Of a stretch of 64,000 nt of DNA, positions 49,862 through 59,831 are shown one piece after another. Source of the stretch: Turnera subulata. Its lineage: Eukaryota > Streptophyta > Magnoliopsida > Malpighiales > Passifloraceae. Within the stretch, counting starts at the first letter, position 1. Every line of letters begins with the position of its first letter. A program made the translations under genes and the position numbers. The stretch is taken from NCBI GenBank assembly GCA_028386065.3, contig JAKUCV010007524.1, forward strand, positions 1-64,000, in the 5' to 3' direction. The notes beneath the pieces are model-generated. The model saw only the letters and a program-made list of their open reading frames with translations, had not been told where the DNA came from and ran no database searches.

Positions 49862-52117
49862 CTTTTTTCCGAAAACATATAACACAACTTGCGAAAGTTT
49901 AAGTAAATATGGATTTATAATAACTAGGGATCCTTGTGTATCTGATTTCAGAGGAAACCATACCACAATCAGTTCCCCTCTAAATCCATACTCAATTTGT
50001 ACAGCTATAAAACATAGTAAAGGTATAACAGAACTGCATAAACAATGCCTCCCAAAGAAGTCTAGAGTTAGTGTTGAAATGTTGTAATGAGAGCAATTAA
50101 AAAACCCACTCTCCTCCTACCCTGCATTGTCACCGTAGTCTAAAACAAAAGAACCAAGAAGACCAAAGGAAAAAAAGGATGTGAGAATATCTCCAGCTCC
50201 CGATCCGACGCAGCCCTCGAGAGCCCACCCCGAGGCGTGGTTATAGGAGCAACTAAAGTAAAGAGCCATTCCATGGTGCATGCTTGCCGTGAGCGGGGGA
50301 ACATCTACATAGTAGATTGACCACTCTAGTACGAAGCACTTTGAGTTTCTCACCGGAGAAACAAGAAAAAACATAATTGCTCCATCGCCTGTATGGACCT
50401 TCCAAGCTAGTGGACTAGACATCCAGAGTATCACCCTTCTTATACTCCCTGCATGATCACCAGAGATCATAGCACAAAAACAATAAAGAGTCAATTGTTC
50501 AAAATGAGCAGGGAGCCAGACAACAAAATGTTCGAAACAATAAATACGCCTCACAGCGCATTGAGGATAATTGTTTCTCGCCAGAGAGCGACAAAAAAGC
50601 CTCAATATACCTCCCTCCTCACGAGCGTATATCAGACTGTCAAATCCATGGAACTTATTATCCGGACACAGGGGGCTCCGGAGCAGACGTCCCCCCTTCC
50701 TGATTGACCCGTGGTTCCTGACAAGTATTAAGATCCGTCCCTTCCATCGTGGCTTCGAAACTTTGTATCAGCTCCACCGTAGTGGGCTGATAATCAATCC
50801 TCGCTCTCCTCGCCATTTTCTTCAAAGTGGGTCCGGAAGCAGATGCGTGAATAGGATCAAAGTCCCTTAGGTCAGTCTCCAGCTCCGCCACAGTATTCAT
50901 CAGGCTAGTGTGATCCCGACGAGCAGAGTTTTAATTGGCGATTGGAGTTCCTCCTCTTCTACCATCTTCCGCTTCTTGGATACCGTATCCACACACGGCC
51001 TAGTTGTAGTGGAGGGAGTTAGCGAAGTCCGTCCATCACCAACTTCGGCATTCTGTTCATCGTCACCCTGATTCCCGTTAGTAGCATCTAAAGGGATTTG
51101 CTTTCTTGCCGGATAATATTTTCCAAACACCTCCCTTGCCCTCAACCATGGACCAAAACTGTCCTCAACAGGCCTCTCTACACCTTCGTTCGGCCAGATG
51201 GGTTTAGTGCATCTGCTAGTTGGATGTGTAATCCGGCCACATCTGATGCATAGTTCCCCCAACCTCTCATACTTAAACTTTATCCAGAATTCTCTTCCCG
51301 CTTGGTCCAAGCATGCCACCCCAGGAATTAGAGGCATGTCGGTTTCAATTTCCATTCTCGCCCGTATGAAGCCTTGCCATCCCAGCATTGCTTCCAACGT
51401 GGGCTCGTAGAAGTGGAACACCGAGAAAACAGCCCCAATTTTTACCACACGGTCATGAGTTAGCAGATTTGGGGGGATATCATGAATTTGGACCCAGAAT
51501 AAAGCTTGACGGAAACTTACTTGGCTAAGGATCATTTCAAGGGAACCAACCCTTCAAGCAGAAATGCATTGAAACCAACCATGGAGACCCTTTTAGCACC
51601 TTCTTCTTGCCCTCCTCAAGTTCGAAGCCGATTAAGAATATGTTGTTCATCTTCGGGATGATACGGAAATCACCTTTAATGTACCATACACTTTGCATTT
51701 GACTACGAATTTGGCTGATGTGAGGCCGACGATCCCCCAGTACTTTCCCTACAACGTAGGTTCTGGCGACTAAGGCACCTAAGCTGTCTTCCGGAGAGGT
51801 GAGGCTTGGCTCCTCAGATCCATCGCCAAGGTCGATGATGCGACGGGAAGAGGACCCCTTCATAGATACACAGACTTGAATTGACTACCATATTAATCTG
51901 GTGCTGAGATAAACACGGATTGCAAATGAGTCGGGATAGACCGACTGCTTTTAGCGAGCAAAACACAGATCTAGATCTGTGAAACAACTTCGGAATGAGA
52001 AAGAGCTGCTGAAGGGAACAGAACCTCAAAAGGAAATTGGAAAACGAAGAAGAAACAACAGATTTAGGATAGTTCGATTGTGTGTGGCGGTTTCGGAAGC
52101 GAAAAAACCCTAATTTT
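49862..52117 (-). mobile_element. LINE-like insert carrying ORF1 only, 19-bp TSD
   Basis: A 2,256-base insert is bounded by two perfect copies of a 19-base sequence (49843-49861 and 52118-52136, GGTTCTACTACGCATTTTT). Long target duplications of this kind come from target-primed reverse transcription. The paralogous unit has one uninterrupted, diverged version at 57585-57603, so this is a true insertion. On the minus strand it starts at 52117, carries an ORF1 (50900-51863) and ends at 49862 with a short A-rich tail (GGAAAAAAG). I see no endonuclease or reverse transcriptase, so it depended on another LINE. The minus-strand segment 50117-50900 after ORF1 has open frames that I do not recognise. 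Confidence 0.8.
50900..51863 (-). pseudogene. LINE ORF1-like protein (DUF4283, zinc knuckle), frameshifted
   Basis: The first frame (51863-51537) begins MKGSSSRRIIDLGDG and covers the DUF4283 core (VWYIKGDFRIIPKMNN, FELEEGKKKVLKGSPW). It hits TGA at 51537-51539. The homologous frame continues in another phase (from about 51550 to 50900) with MILSQVSFRQALFWVQIHD and ends in a CCHC knuckle, CIRCGRITHPTSRC, then a basic tail. The two halves join as in intact plant LINE ORF1 proteins if one frameshift near 51540 is allowed. The protein would bind element RNA as a chaperone. It is broken here. Confidence 0.8.
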
Positions 52118-52136
52118 GGTTCTACTACGCATTTTT

Positions 52137-52940
52137 GGAAATTGATCTCTTCTATATATGTATAGACAGACTTTGGTCTAGCCAAAGTATCCACCCCCAG
52201 AGACAGTGACTAATCCCTCGAGAAGCTCCCATGAAGGGATAAAGGGCTGGCCAAGACTTTGTATACTTTGCATACACATTACTGAATTGTTAAAAAATCA
52301 AACGGCAATAAGATCCATGGTTTTGGTTTGAAACAAGAAATCCATTTATTTTACCGATTTCATATATAAAAAAAAAGAAATCCATTTATTTATAAGCTGT
52401 TTTCGATTTAGGTGTACGTTAGTAGCATTGCAAGCTGGATGGAATTTTGGTAATGCTTAATTTCTCGTTAAGAAATTTACGCTATATTTGGAGAGAGTCA
52501 ATTCGTGATAGATTATATCTGAAGAAAAGAATTAAATAACAATCAGAATTATCATTAACTTTTAATTCTCTTATAAAAAGGGAGTAAAAAATACAGACTG
52601 CAAATTGCAAGGAACTACACAAGATAGTTTCTTCACCAAATTGAAATACAGAAGAAAGTACATCCTCTATAATGATTAGTTGTCCATTGTCTATGTTTAT
52701 AATCAAATATGTGTATATTTTCATCATTAAATCAAATATGTGTATATTGAGTCAACTAACATTAATAATTCTCAGAAATTAATTGGCACAGCGCATTCAG
52801 TTCCTTCCCTTTCCTTTCTGATATATGAAGACTGAAGATTTCAGTTCATTTCCTTCTTCTCCAGGAAAGTTTGAGGAGCTGAATGATTTCAGTTCGTTTC
52901 CTTCTCCTCCACAAACGTTTGAGGAGCCGAATTGGCTGGC
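52137..52940. other. Spacer between F-box B and DRB fragment
   Basis: Continuation of the array unit after the LINE-like insert. It matches 57604-58244 of the next unit, with small differences. No gene. Confidence 0.6.
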
Positions 52941-53367
52941 TTAATTAGCTGAATCGATATGAACTCTCGGTTCCATTAAATTACCATGAGACATGCTCCC
53001 TCCACTGTTGTTCTTCACTTCAACCCAAAGTCCTGAACTAGAAGATCCTACATTTCTTCTTTTTTGTGGACCATTCTTATAATGAGCCTTTGAATTTGGA
53101 TTCTCTTGCATTGGACGAATAGTAATACCATTTGCTGCTTGGACCAATTGCATGCGACTTTGAGCCCTGCCCCTATAGCCAACAAATGGAGGCCCATGAT
53201 CAAGTTTAGTATTAATCCTGGGTTGCACATGAGGACGCACCAAATTGAGCCAAGCCTGTACTTTTGGCTGCTGCTGGTCTTTTAGGCTAGCAAGATAACG
53301 AGCTATAGCGTCACGTTCTTCAAGCCCTCCAGATTCTGCTGGCAATATTGTAGAAGAGGATGACTGG
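52941..53367 (-). pseudogene. DRB last-exon fragment, 5'-truncated
   Basis: A copy of only the last coding exon of the dsRNA-binding protein gene at 58245-58810. It begins at the SSSST-ILPAESGG region and lacks both dsRNA-binding domains. It also lacks about 21 codons (EGPAPAPRTAISSGASIHPP region) and a few near ASGSITS. It ends early at TAA after HIDSAN. There is no ATG of its own: upstream it joins directly to the CASPL C stub at 53365-53367. Not expected to make a DRB protein. Confidence 0.85.
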
Positions 53368-53431
53368 CGGAGCTACTTCAGTGTCAATACTAGCTTCTGG
53401 GTCTTGGCTTAACGACGTTGGATGATGACAT
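53365..53431 (-). pseudogene. CASP-like protein stub, copy C
   Basis: The first ~66 bases of CASPL exon 1 from the ATG at 53431, reading MSSSNVVKP. The frame shifts by one base relative to copy B and stops at TAG after 13 codons. The sequence then changes abruptly to the DRB exon. The DNA upstream (53432-53724) matches the CASPL promoters of copies A and B. All transmembrane helices are absent. Confidence 0.8.
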
Positions 53432-53734
53432 GATGTATTTCTCAAGACAAAGATGGCTTGAAAATAGGGCTAGCTAGTCTCTTGGAGAAACTTAATGAGG
53501 TGTGTGTCCTTACAAATGTGTGTATATGGCTGTGCATTTATATTTGGTTGCAAGGCAAAAACTAATTATGACAGTGCCTTGTATGGTTGGTGGTGTTCCA
53601 AGCACATCAAGTGAATTGATTATTGAACAAAAATTAAATCGTGGGTTATACTTAATTGGGTTTGTGAACCATGCGAGTGAACAATGATAATTATGGACTT
53701 GACTAGTTCATACTAAATCCTACAGATAATCATT

Positions 53735-55318
53735 GGGTCAATCATATTTTTGATCCCTGTATTTGCCGATTTGAACATTTTCATCCTTGTGTTGCAAAAA
53801 GGACATTTTTCATCCTCGTGTTTATTTTTTGGAACATTTTTCATTATCCGCCGATTTTCCCACCCGAAAATGCTGACGTGTCACTATTTTTTTTGACACA
53901 TCAGCTTAGTGGGTCCCACCATAAACGGGTCAATCATATTTTTCATCCTTGTGTTTATTACTTTGAATATTTTTCATCCTTGTGTTGCAAAAAGAACATT
54001 TTTCATCCTCGTGTTCATTTTTTGGAACAATTTTCATTATCTGCCGATTTTTCGAAAAGAAAATGCTGACGTATCACTTTTTTTTTGACACATCAACAAA
54101 ATGGGGCCCACTTAGAACCCGGAATGCCCTACCCATTAGCACCCGCCCGACCCGTTTTTCTCACGTTTTTTTTTCCGTTTCTCAATTTGTTAATTACTAA
54201 AACACCCCAATAATTACCCAATCCTAGAAAAAAAATAACAAAAAAAACAACACACTCCCTTAACCAGCCAAGACGTCACCGTGTTGGCCACACCCATCCC
54301 CCACACTTCTTCTTCTTCCTTGACGGCCTTGGAGACGGAAAGGACGGGGGATCGGCGGGGGGCGGAGGAGTGGAGCTTGTGGAGGCGGAGGTTGCGGGAT
54401 TTGGATCGGAGGAGGGGGGAAAGAGGAGGAAGAGGAGGAGGAAGAAGACTTGAGAGGGTCGAAGAAGGGAGGGAGGTGGCGGGGAGTCTCCTGAGCCGCA
54501 TAACCGTCAGCTCCTGGAGGCTGGTGCAGTGGCTCAGAATCACGTTGAGGCCCTCAGCGTCGTAAGCGCAGGAGGCGAGCGAGAGCTTGGTGAGGCTCGA
54601 GCAGTTGCGGGCGAAGGCATCCACGCCATGGTCGGTCACCGCGCGACAGCTTAAGGCGGGCGAGGTTGCCGCAGCGGATCGAGATCGCGACCAAGGCGTC
54701 GTCGTCGATGGTGTCCTGCACATCCAGACGCTGTCGTCACCTGCACATCCAACTGTCGCCGCTGCCGTCACCTGCACATCCAACCGCCGCCGCTGCAAGG
54801 ACCTGGACTGGGTGAGTGACGAGCAAACACATTGGGATTATTTTTGGGGTTGTTTCAGTAATTGGCTAACTGGGAAACGAGTAAAACCCGTGGGCGAAAA
54901 CGGGTCGGGTGGTGTGATTCGGGTTGGGCATTTTTGGTTTAATGTGGGGCCACATAGCTGATGTGTCAATTAAAAAAGTGACACGTCAGCATTTTCTTTT
55001 CGAAAAATCGGGAGAAAATAAAAAATGTCCCGAAAAATAAACACAAGGATGAAAAATGTCCGTTTCGTAACACAGGGATGAAAAATGCCCAAATCGATAA
55101 ACAAAGGATGAAAAATATGATTGACCCATTTATGGTGGGACCCACTTTGCTGATGTGTCAAAAAATAGTGACACGTCAGCATTTTCGGGTGGAAAAATTG
55201 GCGGATAATGAAAATTGTTCCCAAAAATAAACACGAGGATGAAAGATGTTCTTTTTGCAACACAAGGATGAAAAATATTCAAAACGGCAAATACAGGGAT
55301 CAAAAATATGATTGACCC
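53735..55318. mobile_element. Pack-MULE-like foldback element with 10-bp TSD
   Basis: A 1,584-base insert flanked by perfect GATAATCATT copies (53725-53734 and 55319-55328). The paralogous unit holds the unfilled site, with one difference (47578-47587). Both ends start GGGTCAATCATATTTTTGAT. Each arm is built of two tandem ~200-base units: the GGGTCAATCATATTTTT motif recurs inside the left arm near 53928 and inside the right arm near 55128. The units hold repeated ACA-TTTTTCATCCTTGTGTT motifs. Between the arms lies a GC-rich gene fragment. Long inverted ends with a 9-10 base duplication point to the Mutator superfamily, and the captured gene makes it a Pack-MULE candidate. No transposase is present. 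Confidence 0.82.
54265..54720 (-). pseudogene. Captured SKIP2/VFB-like F-box-LRR fragment
   Basis: On the minus strand, one frame gives DDDALVAISIRCGNLARLKL. After a frameshift near 54650 comes CRAVTDHGVDAFARNCSSL, then LASCAYDAEGLNVILSHCTS and LQELTVMRLRRL. This is the leucine-rich repeat order of the SKIP2/VFB family of plant F-box proteins (CRELTDAGM..FAKNC..., then ...NAVLDHC..LEEL). The F-box itself and the later repeats are missing. The stretch is strongly GC-rich, unlike the AT-rich arms and flanks. It is unrelated in sequence to the small F-box genes of the array. A read-through frame of 194 codons exists, but the frame mix argues against a working protein. Confidence 0.7.
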
Positions 55319-55328
55319 GATAATCATT

Positions 55329-56264
55329 ATATTTCAATTTGAGTTTTTTTTTTTTTGAAAATTTGGTTAAGTTCAGCACAAATAGTTTCCATGGCCAGAC
55401 CCATTCTGCTGCAACAAAATATGCATTATCTACTTGTTACACTAAGCGGAGATTAACTCTCATCTGGGATTGGTTTTAAACCTTTTGGCATGACACTACA
55501 GTGGTTGCTTCAGATCAGATGTTCAGTGAAGATGGAAAAAAGAATACAACATCCACATCCAGATTAAGAGCAGTTTTGACCGAGAATCTTACAAGATTGA
55601 AACGATACTAGGCTTGTGATAAAACTTAAAACTGTTTCCTACCATCCACCAATACATGCAATGTTGTCTCTAGCCTGTTTCACTTCCAATTGCATAGCCC
55701 GGACTGCGGCTGATGACTATTCTTAAAATCACTTTGTCTCATCCATCAAAAAAAAAAAATCACCGTCTTAAACAGACCACTTCAGTTCAGAGTGTATCTG
55801 CTGCATGCCAAGGAGAAGGACCAAAAATAGGCCACCAGAGGCAGTAAGCAACAATTTCCAATCCTCAAATCATGTAATTGCAACATTTTTCCTATTAGAA
55901 TCACAAATCATCAGTAATAAATCATTCCAATACATAGAGAATACAAGAACATCAACAACAAATACAACCAATGACTGCTTGCTCAAAAGATTGTTTTCTT
56001 GCATACATGCATAAATATAGGCATTATCCAAAATAGGCAAGAGCCAGAGCAATGCAACTATCTGCAACACATTAACAATCACTACATCTACTATTTACAG
56101 ACTCCAGAGTCGCTGCATATAACCTTTGAAACACATGACTTGACAACTCTACAAAAAAAAACAAATGCAACAAGCGCCAGAGATCTCCAGTACCAGATAG
56201 AGTAGCAGACACGAAGAAGCATTATGTAAATCTAAGGGTGTGATTACATTATCTTTCTAGGCAT
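55329..56264. other. Array spacer before F-box C
   Basis: Homologous to 47587-48506 of the preceding unit. It continues the CASPL-to-F-box spacer broken by the Pack-MULE. No gene. Confidence 0.65.
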
Positions 56265-57295
56265 CTATTCTAATACCTCAAGGCGCAATGACTTACTACC
56301 AATATCCCCCATAAATATTCGAGATAAATCAGGGTGTTTAACAGAAACCAGATCCTCCAAAGAGTAATACTTTTCCTTCAGTAGATATCCAAAGAAATGC
56401 CCATTAAGCTTCCACCATATAACATCCACTCGCCTATCCGCAATTTTGCAAGAGACAAGGCCATCCACAATATCCTTGGCCTGCCAATCGTAAACATTCA
56501 AATATCAACACCACCCACTCATATAGCTTAAGCTTTTTGTTGACACATTAAAATATAGATCTAGAACAAAGTTGAATCATCAGAGAAAAAGTGGAGACTG
56601 GATGCCAAGAAAGTTTTAAAAAACAAAACAAAAAAAAAAGATACATATACCTTCAATTGCAGGTTGAAAATGCAGTAGTGTAAGGCAATCAAGTTAAGGT
56701 ACACATTGATGGTGGGTTTGAACAGTAACATCTGTACGTCTTTAAACGAGAATTGCCAAGAACACAATTTCTCAGTTAACACTTTATAGTCCGCGAACTG
56801 GAGCGAACGTTGTTCAACAAACTCCACCGCAGTTCCAGCTTTGTGTGCCCTGTCTGCGTTTGTTTCCATGTAAAACTCCTTCCATCCCTAAAACCCAACA
56901 ACATAAGAATTCCCAAAATCAAAGAGAAACCCACATTGCAAGATTTTCAAAAAATGTTAAGAATTACGAGAAGAAGTGAATAACCATGTTGGTAGGAATA
57001 GGAGATGGATCGGTGGAAAGGGAAGGCCATCGGTTCCTGGCTAGTGGCTCCCAAATGCGATCAGACCTGCATAGTTCCCTCCAAAACTGGGAGCAACTGC
57101 CTAGTGCACACACGTCCTCTACCTGCAAGAAGGGAAAGAAAGAAGAAAAGAAAATGAAAAGATTGCAACTCGAAGGAAGGAGGTGAAATTGAACGAGCTA
57201 AGGTGGAAAGCTAGAACCTGAAGAGAGGAGGCGATTCTGAGGGCAATATCCAGAGGGAGGGAGCATTCTATTGCAATAGAGTGAGGTTTTTTCAT
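56265..57295 (-). CDS. Small F-box protein, copy C
   Basis: A paralogue of copies A and B, 222 residues. Exons on the minus strand are 57295-57218, 57122-56985, 56887-56651 and 56480-56265, all phase 0 (669 bases). The F-box starts IECSLPLDIALRIASSLQ and goes on with VEDVCALGSCSQFWREL. It keeps LCSWQFSFKDVQMLLFKP and ends GSKSLRLEVLE. It differs from copy B mainly by a 7-codon deletion in exon 3 and scattered substitutions. The 95-base first intron sits in the same place as in B. The upstream region keeps the shared GGAGTCAACTTTG and AAAGCCCAATAAAACA blocks. No disabling change was found. The target is unknown. Confidence 0.85.
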
Positions 57296-58244
57296 GGTGT
57301 TCTGGGACTTGTGAGGAAGAGAAACTGGGTCTTGGATTATAAATTTGCTTTTCTTGGATGGAATGATTTATGATTTTGAGTTTCGGTGAAGGAATTGCGC
57401 GACCTGTGCTCATGGACTTGGAGTCAACTTTGCTGTATAGTCAACGGAGCCTTTGGATCAAAGCCCAATAAAACATTGTTGGGTTAAGGGTCGAATAAAA
57501 TGTAAAGAGGCCCAATATATTGGATATCTAAAGCCCAAATCATGAAAGCAAAAAAGAAAAGAAAAAACAGGGACGAGAGTCACCTAGTTCTATTTCGCAT
57601 CTTTGGAAAATGATCTACACTTAGACATACTTTCTATACTTCGCATCGCATACACATTACGTATACTTGAATAGTAAAAAAATCAATCCGCAATAGGATT
57701 CATAGTTTTCGTTTGAAACAAAAAAAATCATTTATTTATAAGCTGTTTTGTTTTCTATTTAGGTGTAAGTTAGTAGCATTGCAAGATGGTTGAAATTTTG
57801 GTAATGTTTCTTGTAGTACGAAATTTACGCTATATTTGGAGAGAGTCAATTCGTGATAGATTGTATATCTAATATCTGAAGAAACTAATTAAGTAGCATC
57901 AGAACTATCGTTCACCTTTAATTTTCTCTTATTAAAATGGGAGTAAAAATTACAGACTGCAAATTGCAAGGAACTACACAAGATAGTTTCTTCACCAAAT
58001 TGAAATACAGAATAAGTACATCCTCTATACTGATTAATTGGCTCTTGTCTATGTTTATAATCAAATATGTGTATATTTTCTTGATTAAATCAAACATGTG
58101 TATATTGAGTAAACTAAAGTTAATAATTGTCAGAAATTGGCATATCCCGTTCAGTTCCTTCCCTTACCTTTCCGATATATGAAGACTATGAAGATTTCAG
58201 TTCATTTCCTTCTTCTCCAGGAAAGTTTGAGGAGACAAATGATT
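57296..58244. other. Spacer between F-box C and DRB
   Basis: F-box C promoter and DRB 3' flank. At 57585-57603 it holds the unfilled counterpart of the LINE-like target site. No gene. Confidence 0.65.
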
Positions 58245-59795
58245 TCAGTTCGTTTCCTTCTTCTCCATGAAAGTTTGAGTAGCCGAATTGGCTGGCTTAG
58301 CTGAATCGATATGAACTCTCGGTTCCATTAAATTACCATGAGACATGCTCCCTCCATTGTTGTTCTTCACTTCAACCCAAAGTCCTGAACTAGAAGATCC
58401 TACATTTCTTCTTTTTTGTGGACCATTCTTATAATGAGCCTTTGAATTTGGATTCTCTTGCATTGGACGACTAGTAATACTACCACTAGCACCATTTGCT
58501 GCTTGGACAAATTGCATGCCACTTTGAGCCCTGCCCCTACAGCCAACAGATTGAGGCCCATGATTTAGTTTAGTATTAATCCTGGGTTGCACATGAGGAC
58601 GCACCAAATTGTGGCGCGGTGAAGGAGGATGGATGGATGCACCAGATGAAATGGCAGTTCTTGGTGCAGGAGCTGGACCCTCCTGTACTTTTGGCTGCTG
58701 CTGGTCTTTTAGACTAGCAAGATAACGAGCTATAGCGTCACGTTCTTCAAGCCCTCCAGATTCTGCTGGCAATATTGTAGAAGAGGATGACTGGTTGCTA
58801 GACTCTGCCACTGCAAAAACAAGTAGGGAACAGATTAATTAAAGTGGGACCCACGTGAGCCTTTGAATTAATTTCTTGATTATGAGAAATAATGAGAACT
58901 AATTAAAGAGGAAGGGTGGATAAGTAGAGGGACATACATGTTTTTAAGGCGGACCATGCAGCGACTGCTGCATTCTTTTCAGCTTGTTTCTTGCTTTTTG
59001 CTGGTTCTCCAATAAAACTCAACCCGGCAAACTTCACTTCACAGGCAAAAGCAATCATGCACTTTTCTTCAGATTGAACTTTAAATGTAACATATTCTGG
59101 AAGATTTAACCCAGCCCTGTGTAGAACATCTTGGACCATATTCTTATACACTCCAATACTTTCATCCTGCGCGTGTGAGATAATCATAGTCAGTACAGAA
59201 ACACAGACTATATGGATTACCCTTTTTCTAAAAACCAACTTGCTAGTCTCTTAATGGATATATAGGGCTGCTGCCCTCCTTTTGCACCAAAAAAAAAAAA
59301 AAAAGAATAACGAGCAAGAAATTAAAAAGCTTGGAATAAGCATAATCTATAATGATTTTTCTTTTTTTTCTTTACAAACATATAGCATGGCCTCCACATT
59401 ATGCAATGTATCACTTAACTATAATACATCACACAAATTATACGTAAGTGAATTTATAGGTATAATATCTCATGAGAAGACAATTAATAAAGAAATGAAC
59501 AAGGGGAATTAAAATTAACAATGGGTTTGATTTATTAGAGTTTTTATACCATTATTCTTGCAGCGAATGTCTTAGAGGGACCATGATCAACAAGCTCGTC
59601 AAGAGCAACCTTAGCTGCTGCATGCTCGGCTTGTTTAAGGGTGGCATAGAAAGTTGGGCTCTCAAAGATTTCGCCATTGAAATCGACTCTGGATTTGAAG
59701 CGAGGGGCATGGTCTGGTCCTTCTCGAATGCAGGTGTAGGCTGGGAAGCTGAAGCAGCTCTTCTGTGCTAGTTCTTGCAATTGGTTCTTGTACAT
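58245..59795 (-). CDS. Double-stranded RNA-binding protein, DRB family
   Basis: A plant DRB protein with two dsRNA-binding domains, 346 residues. Exons on the minus strand are 59795-59550, 59166-58938 and 58810-58245 (1,041 bases). Domain 1 spans residues 1-70 (MYKNQLQELAQKSCF, YTCIREGPDHAPRFK, QAEHAAAKVALDEL). Domain 2 spans about 87-158 (GVYKNMVQDVLHRAG, SKKQAEKNAAVAAWSALK). Both carry the KKxAEK/QAEHAAA-type helix that contacts RNA. The C-terminal half is Gln/Ser/Pro-rich and lacks known motifs. By domain 1 it is closest, from memory, to the DRB2/3/5 group, which partners Dicer-like enzymes in small-RNA pathways. The start at MYKNQLQ is the family start; an acceptor-like TTTATTGCAG 36 bases upstream suggests a 5' UTR intron. 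It is the only intact DRB copy in the window. Confidence 0.92.
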
Positions 59796-59831
59796 ATTGG
59801 TGGGTGGCAAACAGACACCAAACTGCAATAA

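Larger units (their letters stand above)
38272..59795 (-). repeat. Three-copy array of F-box, DRB and CASP-like genes
   Basis: All members are on the minus strand. In window order they are: F-box A, DRB ghost, CASPL A, segment X copy 2, CASPL B, F-box B, (LINE-like insert), DRB fragment fused to the CASPL C stub, (Pack-MULE), F-box C, full DRB. Spacers are homologous too: the region before each F-box 3' end shares a block near 38287, 48139 and 55892. The CASPL promoters share a block near 43920, 47395 and 53530. The simplest reading is duplication of a CASPL-F-box-DRB segment followed by decay and insertions. Confidence 0.85.

Noticed and set aside
50117..50605. 162-codon minus-strand open frame in the LINE-like insert
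   Set aside because: Has no reverse transcriptase, endonuclease or RNase H motif. Treated as part of the element 3' region.
54281..54961. Plus-strand open frames through the GC-rich core of the Pack-MULE
   Set aside because: The LRR pattern is on the minus strand. The plus frames are low-complexity Gly/Arg shadows.
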